A stretch of 64,000 nt of DNA. Origin: JAWVZU01 sp033722075 (GTDB lineage: Bacteria; Pseudomonadota; Gammaproteobacteria; Xanthomonadales; SZUA-38). The notes under the pieces are model-generated. The model was given only the letters and a program-made list of their open reading frames with translations. It made no database searches and had not been told where the DNA came from. The stretch is taken from the NCBI GenBank assembly GCA_033722075.1, contig JAWVZU010000002.1:3971-67970 (forward strand), given 5' to 3'. Positions within the stretch are counted from its first letter, which is position 1. Each line of letters opens with the position of its first letter. Shown piece after piece: positions 59,383-64,000 of this stretch. A program made the translations under genes and the position numbers.

Positions 59383-61104
59383 TCAGTCCACCGTAACTCG
59401 ATTGATTTCCGCCAGGCCGGTGATCCCTTCCCGGACCTTGTTCAAGGCGGATTGGAAAAGGTCATTGATACCCTCTTTCTCGGCTACTTCAGCGATCTGT
59501 AGCGCATTGCCGCCGGCAAGCACGATCTTCTGGATCGCCTCCGACATCGGCATGACCTGGTAGATGCCGACACGGCCCTTGTAGCCCTCGTTGCACCCGG
59601 AGCACCCGACCGGCTCGTAGACCACCAACTCGTCCAGCTCGTCTTCCCGGAACCCTTCCTTCAACAACGCTTCCCGCGGAAGTTCGCTCTGCGCCTTGCA
59701 ATCGTGCAGCCGACGCCCGAGTCGCTGGGCGATGACCAGCGTGACCGACGAGGTGATGTTGAACGGCGCAATGCCCATGTTCATCAGGCGCGCGATGGTC
59801 TGCGGGGCATCGTTTGTGTGCAGCGTGGAGAGCACCATATGGCCCGTCTGGGCGGCCTTGATCGCAATCTCCGCCGTTTCCAGGTCGCGGATCTCCCCGA
59901 CCATGATGATGTCCGGATCCTGGCGCAGGAACGAGCGCAGGGCGGCCGCAAAGGTCATGCCCTGCTTGGTATTCTGCTGGACCTGGTTGATGCCCGCCAG
60001 GCGGATCTCCACCGGATCTTCCGCGGTCGAGATGTTGCGCGCCTCCGTGTTGAGGATGTTGAGCGCCGTGTAAAGCGATACGGTCTTGCCGCTGCCGGTC
60101 GGGCCGGTTACCAGCGTCATGCCATAGGGCTTGTGAATCGCATCCAGGAAAAGTTCTTTCTGCTCAGGCTCGTAGCCCAGCTTGTCAATCCCCATCTTCG
60201 CCGCGGACGCGTCGAGGATCCGGAGCACGATCTTCTCGCCGAACAGCGTCGGACACGTGCTCACCCGGAAGTCGATCGCTCGCGACTTGGAAAGGTTCAG
60301 CTTGATGCGGCCATCCTGCGGCACCCGTCGTTCGGCAATGTCCAGGTTGGCCATGACCTTCAGGCGGGCGGCCAGCCGCGGCGCCATCTTGACCGGGGGG
60401 TTGGCAATCTGGCGCAGTACGCCGTCCATGCGGAACCGGACCCGGTAGCTCTTCTCATAGGGCTCGAAATGGATGTCGGACGCGCCGCGCTTGATCCCGT
60501 CGAGCAGAACCTTGTTGATGAAGCGCACCACCGGCGTGTCGTCGGACCCCATGTCCACGGCGCCTTCATCTTCGTTCTCCATCTCGTCGACGTCCGCGAA
60601 ATCGACATCGTCCAGGCCTTCCTCGTCGTCCAGGCCTTCCATCATCTCGTCGGTCTGCGACAGCGCATCGTCGATGACACGGTCCAGGACGTCGTCCCGG
60701 ACCAGGACGGCGTCGATCCCGAGGTTCGTATGGAACTTGATTTCGTCCAGCGCGCGAAGGTTGGTCGGATCGGACACCCCCACGAAGAGACGATTGCCCC
60801 TTTTGTGAAGCGGGATTGCACGGTGTTGCTGGATCAGTTTCTCTTCGACGAGCTTGATCGGTGCCTGGGCGAGATCAAGCGTTGTCGCGTCGAACAGTGG
60901 AACACCGAACTCGTTGGCGGCCGTGATGGCGACATCGCCTGCTTCGGCGATACCGTTCTGCACGAGGTAGGAGACAAAAGGGATCTTCTTCTTCGAGGCC
61001 TCGTCGCTGGCCTTCTGGGCCTCCTCCGCCTCAATCAGGCCTTCGGCAACGAGTCGCCGTGCAAGTCCCGTCAGACCGAATACCGCCTTGGATGAAGTTG
61101 CCAT
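59383..61104 (-). CDS. pilB: Type IV pilus assembly ATPase PilB
   Basis: A 573-residue extension ATPase. GPTGSGKTVSLYTALN near 333 is Walker A, TAEDPVEIRLAGINQVQQN the Asp box region, VGEIRDLETAEIAIKAAQTGH Walker B and the His box. An acidic stretch (about 148-186) links the N-terminal GSPII_E domain with the ATPase, and Cys residues (HDCK, CSGC) near the C-terminus suggest a zinc site. ATG at 61104 is preferred over a TTG three codons upstream. No pilA is present near it. Confidence 0.95.
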   Translation of the reverse strand: MATSSKAVFGLTGLARRLVAEGLIEAEEAQKASDEASKKKIPFVSYLVQNGIAEAGDVAITAANEFGVPLFDATTLDLAQAPIKLVEEKLIQQHRAIPLHKRGNRLFVGVSDPTNLRALDEIKFHTNLGIDAVLVRDDVLDRVIDDALSQTDEMMEGLDDEEGLDDVDFADVDEMENEDEGAVDMGSDDTPVVRFINKVLLDGIKRGASDIHFEPYEKSYRVRFRMDGVLRQIANPPVKMAPRLAARLKVMANLDIAERRVPQDGRIKLNLSKSRAIDFRVSTCPTLFGEKIVLRILDASAAKMGIDKLGYEPEQKELFLDAIHKPYGMTLVTGPTGSGKTVSLYTALNILNTEARNISTAEDPVEIRLAGINQVQQNTKQGMTFAAALRSFLRQDPDIIMVGEIRDLETAEIAIKAAQTGHMVLSTLHTNDAPQTIARLMNMGIAPFNITSSVTLVIAQRLGRRLHDCKAQSELPREALLKEGFREDELDELVVYEPVGCSGCNEGYKGRVGIYQVMPMSEAIQKIVLAGGNALQIAEVAEKEGINDLFQSALNKVREGITGLAEINRVTVD

Positions 61105-61295
61105 ATCATGCAAGCATTTCGACTGCGACCAAGAATATCACGTTGGAACGGCGAGATGCTAAAGAGCTCCCTGCTCAACCGCGAATCTGGTAAGACCGTT
61201 CTGCAGGGGCCTGACCCGTGTACGCCGGGGTCAATGGCGCTTCGAACGACGAAACGACACCTCTCGAGCTCTCCACTTCCGCGAAATATTGGCCA

Positions 61296-62396
61296 ATGAG
61301 CGTTTTGGTCTATACGGGAACCAAGGCCCAGCTCGTCAAAATGGCGCCCGTGCTCCGCGAACTGGATCGGCAGGAGGTCGACTATGCGTGGTGGTTGTCC
61401 GGCCAGCACGAAGAGACCATTCAGGATCTGATAGCTGATTTCCAGCTGCGCCAGCCCCAGCGCATCATGCTCGGTGGGCTGGAGGCCGATACGCAGGTCA
61501 AACTGCTGCGATGGGCATGCCGATCCTCGTTGAGCCTGGTGGCGGCGCTTCGTCGGCAAAGCCCACGGCCGACCTGCATGCTGGTTCACGGTGACACGGC
61601 GAGTACGCTGCAAGGCGCAGCGATAGCACGACTGCTTTCAATCCCCGTCCTTCATGTTGAAGCCGGCCTTCGTTCGAGCCGCCTGATGGACCCGTTCCCG
61701 GAAGAGATCATTCGTCGCGCGGTTTCGCGTCTCAGTTGCGTTCATTACTGCCAGGACCGGTGGTCGCTCCGTAACCTGGATGGCCAGTCTGGCGCCAGGG
61801 TGAATCTGGGCGCGAATACGCTGCTGGATACGCTTCGGCTGTCGCTACGCTACGAGGATCATGCGCAATTCGACGAAGACCCGCCCTACTGTATTGCGTC
61901 AATTCACAGAACCGAGAACCTGAAGGGGGCTCGCTTCAGGTTCATCGTTGAGGAACTGGTGACTATCGCGCGGAAACTGGAGGTCCGTTTCATCCTCCAT
62001 CCGGTCACTCGAGCAACGCTGCGGCGCCGCCCGGAGCTCGAGCGCCGTCTGAGGGCGGCGCCGGGGGTCAAACTCATCGAGCGCATGAATCACGCGCGGT
62101 TTGTCGCTCAGCTATATGGTGCAAGGTTTGTCGTTACGGATGGCGGCAGCAATCAGGAGGAGTGTGCCGCCTTGGGGATCCCATGCCTGCTGCTGCGCAT
62201 GACCACCGAGCGACAGGACGGCCTCTCCACCAGCGTCGTGCTCAGTAGACTCAATCGGGACACCATCCAGGGTTTTGTCGCCAAGCACATCGCAGCGGGG
62301 TCAGCCCGCCGGTCTCTGCCGGAACACCAGCCAAGTCGCCATCTGGTTCAGGACCTCATTGAACGTGGACTCGCAACCGCCCGGCCGATCCGTTGA
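61296..62396 (+). CDS. UDP-N-acetylglucosamine 2-epimerase
   Basis: A 366-residue enzyme of the WecB/NeuC-type epimerase family, which makes UDP-ManNAc or a related sugar for surface glycans. LVHGDTASTLQGA, LHVEAGLRSSRLMDPFPEE and IASIHRTENL (catalytic acids and His) are present, with VTDGGSNQEECAALGIPCLLL instead of the more common GGLQEE. ATG at 61296 follows a 191-base gap that separates it from pilB, on the opposite strand. The ORF extends upstream without similarity. Confidence 0.88.
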   Translation: MSVLVYTGTKAQLVKMAPVLRELDRQEVDYAWWLSGQHEETIQDLIADFQLRQPQRIMLGGLEADTQVKLLRWACRSSLSLVAALRRQSPRPTCMLVHGDTASTLQGAAIARLLSIPVLHVEAGLRSSRLMDPFPEEIIRRAVSRLSCVHYCQDRWSLRNLDGQSGARVNLGANTLLDTLRLSLRYEDHAQFDEDPPYCIASIHRTENLKGARFRFIVEELVTIARKLEVRFILHPVTRATLRRRPELERRLRAAPGVKLIERMNHARFVAQLYGARFVVTDGGSNQEECAALGIPCLLLRMTTERQDGLSTSVVLSRLNRDTIQGFVAKHIAAGSARRSLPEHQPSRHLVQDLIERGLATARPIR

Positions 62397-62473
62397 CCCC
62401 CCGCCGGATGCCGTCCTATTGAGGGTCGGGCGCGCTGGGCAATTAAGCGGTTAACCTGGACTGTTTCCTTTCC

Positions 62474-63346
62474 TCATCTGTCAACCGGCTCGGTGTTCGC
62501 AAACAGCAGCGCGGTTATCTGCTCGGAGATCAGGCCGATGAGAAAAACCACGATTGAAACCAGGATCAGGACGGCCCCCATGTTGGTGAAACGGGACAAC
62601 ATGGTCAGCGTGTAAGTCATGTAGCCGGCGCCGACGACGAAGAAAAACGCCGATATCGGCGCAAACAGCTTGAGTGGAGAATAGAGGGTCCCGACTCGAA
62701 ATATGATGAGCAGGAACTTCACCCCGTCCCGCAGCGGCCGGATGTGGCTCTCACCCTCGCGCTGCAGGGCGGTAATCGGCACGAAGCAGACCGAACGCCC
62801 CCCTCGCAAGATCGCCATGGTGAGCGTCGTCGGGTAGGAAAAGCCGTTCGGCAGCAATGAGACATAGTTGCGAGCGACCTCCGCTCGCACCACGCGGTAG
62901 CCCGAGGTGAGGTCCGAGATCGGGGTTTCGGTTACCCAACTCGCGAGCCGGTTGTAGAACGCGTTGGCAAGCCGGCGGGCGATCGAGGCATGCCCCGCCG
63001 GCCCGCGCGAGCCGACCACCATGTCGAAGCCCTCGTCCAGTCGTTCGAGCAACCGGTGGATGTCCTCGGGACGGTGCTGCCCGTCGGCATCCATGAACAT
63101 GACGTATTCGGACCGGGTTGCTCGCAGCCCCCTTTTGATTGCGGCGCCGTTCCCCATCGAGCGCGGGCTCGCAAGGCGCTCGACCCCATTGAGTGAACAA
63201 ACTTCTGCAGTATTGTCCGTTGAGCCGTCGTCGACGACGAAGATGCGCGCGTCATCTGGTGCGTGTTCGCGAAGCGCCGGTAAAAGGGTCTCCAGATTCG
63301 CTGCCTCATTCTTGGCAGGCAGCACGATCGTCAGCGATTTTTCCAT
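62474..63346 (-). CDS. Family 2 glycosyltransferase, dolichyl-phosphate mannose synthase-like, with two membrane helices
   Basis: A 290-residue polyprenyl-phosphate glycosyltransferase. LTIVLPAKNEAANLETLLPAL starts the GT-A domain, FVVDDGSTDNT and FMDADGQHRPEDI carry the DXD motif, and GSRGPAGHASIARRLANAFYN is typical of DPM1-like enzymes. Two hydrophobic helices (about 225-285) anchor it. It probably charges undecaprenyl phosphate with a sugar. ATG at 63346 is chosen because it fits the family start. The direction is opposite to the epimerase. Confidence 0.9.
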   Translation of the reverse strand: MEKSLTIVLPAKNEAANLETLLPALREHAPDDARIFVVDDGSTDNTAEVCSLNGVERLASPRSMGNGAAIKRGLRATRSEYVMFMDADGQHRPEDIHRLLERLDEGFDMVVGSRGPAGHASIARRLANAFYNRLASWVTETPISDLTSGYRVVRAEVARNYVSLLPNGFSYPTTLTMAILRGGRSVCFVPITALQREGESHIRPLRDGVKFLLIIFRVGTLYSPLKLFAPISAFFFVVGAGYMTYTLTMLSRFTNMGAVLILVSIVVFLIGLISEQITALLFANTEPVDR

Positions 63347-63424
63347 GACAGGCCTTGGGTCCACGGGCTGGCTGAGAGTCCGGTTATCTTCGCATCTCCG
63401 CCGCCGGCGAGCCACGAGTGCAGC

Positions 63425-64000
63425 TCATGGTGCATCTTGGAAGTCGGGCAGTCGGACGAGCAGTGCGACCGGCGTGCCGTCGGGTCCGGGGGCGCTGGCG
63501 GCGAGCACCTCGGGGTTGGGCAACCATTGCAGTGGATGATAAGGCGGCAGTTGGTACTGGACCGCGCTGAGGCCCAACGCCAGCGCCAGATTGCACTGGT
63601 TCAGCCGGGCGATGCTCTCCCCGGCCGGGTAGCTCACCGTGGCGGCACGAGCATAATGGAAGACCAGGTGGGGGGCGATGGTATAGACGCATTCCCGGCG
63701 CGGGATACGCCCGCGCAGGCCGGCCAGGAAGCGAATGATCCCGTCGGTCGCCGCAAGTTCGTCCAACGCGGCTTCCCGGGAGGTCCGGAGCAGCCAGTCT
63801 CCGGAGATGCGGTAGGTTTCGAGCCGGGGCGGGACCGGTTCGACCAGGCGCCAGGCCATGCGTCCGCCGGTCGCCAGGGCCACGGCCAGCAGCAGACACC
63901 CGGCCGCCGTGGACACATCCCGAGAAAGGACCCGTTGGCCGAGTGCGCGCACCCCGAGCAGCGCGTAATGCAGAAGCAGGGCGTGGATGACCACCTCGAA
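63425..64000 (-). CDS. C-terminal part of a membrane protein, function unknown (runs off the window)
   Basis: The frame is open to the window edge (two further codons read FE before the first visible Met at 63992-63994), so the gene begins outside. The visible 190 residues contain two hydrophobic stretches (HALLLHYALLGVRALG and GCLLLAVALATGGRMAW), then about 135 soluble residues ending in VALLVRLPDFQDAP. This shape fits the end of a multi-pass glycan-processing or glycosyltransferase-C type protein, but I cannot name the family. A 78-base gap separates it from the next glycosyltransferase. Confidence 0.65.
   Translation of the reverse strand, partial: FEVVIHALLLHYALLGVRALGQRVLSRDVSTAAGCLLLAVALATGGRMAWRLVEPVPPRLETYRISGDWLLRTSREAALDELAATDGIIRFLAGLRGRIPRRECVYTIAPHLVFHYARAATVSYPAGESIARLNQCNLALALGLSAVQYQLPPYHPLQWLPNPEVLAASAPGPDGTPVALLVRLPDFQDAP

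Noticed and set aside
59704..61095. Plus-strand open frame of 463 codons over pilB
   Set aside because: Antisense shadow of pilB, no independent signal.
61105..61295. Sigma-54 promoter for pilB
   Set aside because: No GG-N10-GC element of the right form was found on the minus strand in the gap.

Overview
The window comes from a high-GC gammaproteobacterium. The nearest gene-order match I know is the Xanthomonadales/Lysobacterales side, perhaps a Wenzhouxiangella-like marine organism; this is inferred from gene order, not from a database search. The pointers are a lipoprotein secretin followed by no pilotin of known type, Xps-type gspL/M/N genes, and the order ftsZ-lpxC-(dciA)-M23 peptidase-secA-mutT-coaE-pilD-pilC-pilB. 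Almost every base is coding, and most junctions inside operons overlap by 1-4 bases.

Region by region. 1-6392 is the 3' half of a type II secretion (T2SS) operon: gspI (end only), gspJ, gspK, gspL, gspM, an XpsN/GspC-like gene and gspD. gspL carries an in-frame TAG in its membrane helix. 6408-8604 holds a small lipoprotein and an abundant-looking secreted protein of unknown function that ends in a clear rho-independent terminator. 8810-18406 is one tightly packed operon: a secreted Cys-rich protein, a SurA/parvulin-like chaperone, a Wzm/Wzt polysaccharide ABC exporter, two family-2 glycosyltransferases, a methyltransferase with a coiled-coil tail, a 600-residue PqqD-like plus glycosyltransferase-like protein, and an SDR-type protein. 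18431-26762 is housekeeping: ettA (minus strand), then glyA-nrdR-ribD-ribE-ribBX-ribH-nusB-thiL. 26769-29612 (minus) is lpoA-yraN-dolP without diaA, divergent from rsmI.

30654-31005 is the RNase P RNA. Three accessory genes (PAPS-type sulfotransferase and two alkaline-phosphatase-superfamily lipoproteins) sit between it and mraZ. 35573-49542 is the division and cell wall (dcw) cluster, with a sigma-70-like promoter, a CRP-like palindrome and an MraZ operator in front of mraZ, then rsmH-ftsL-ftsI-murE-murF-mraY-ftsW-murG-murC-ddlB-ftsQ-ftsA with no intergenic base from rsmH to ftsA. ftsZ and lpxC follow, lpxC behind a 300-base hairpin-rich leader. dciA (minus) and a LytM/M23 peptidase (plus) start back to back, followed by secA and mutT. 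coaE, pilD, pilC and pilB run on the minus strand. The last 2.7 kb starts another surface-glycan locus (UDP-GlcNAc 2-epimerase, a dolichyl-phosphate-mannose-synthase-like glycosyltransferase, and the end of a membrane protein).

The common theme is the envelope: protein secretion, glycan export, peptidoglycan synthesis, lipid A synthesis and pili. The parts that standard annotation explains least are the 8810-18406 operon, the three-gene insertion between rnpB and mraZ, and the interrupted gspL. No tRNA, IS element, integrase, CRISPR array or prophage gene was seen.
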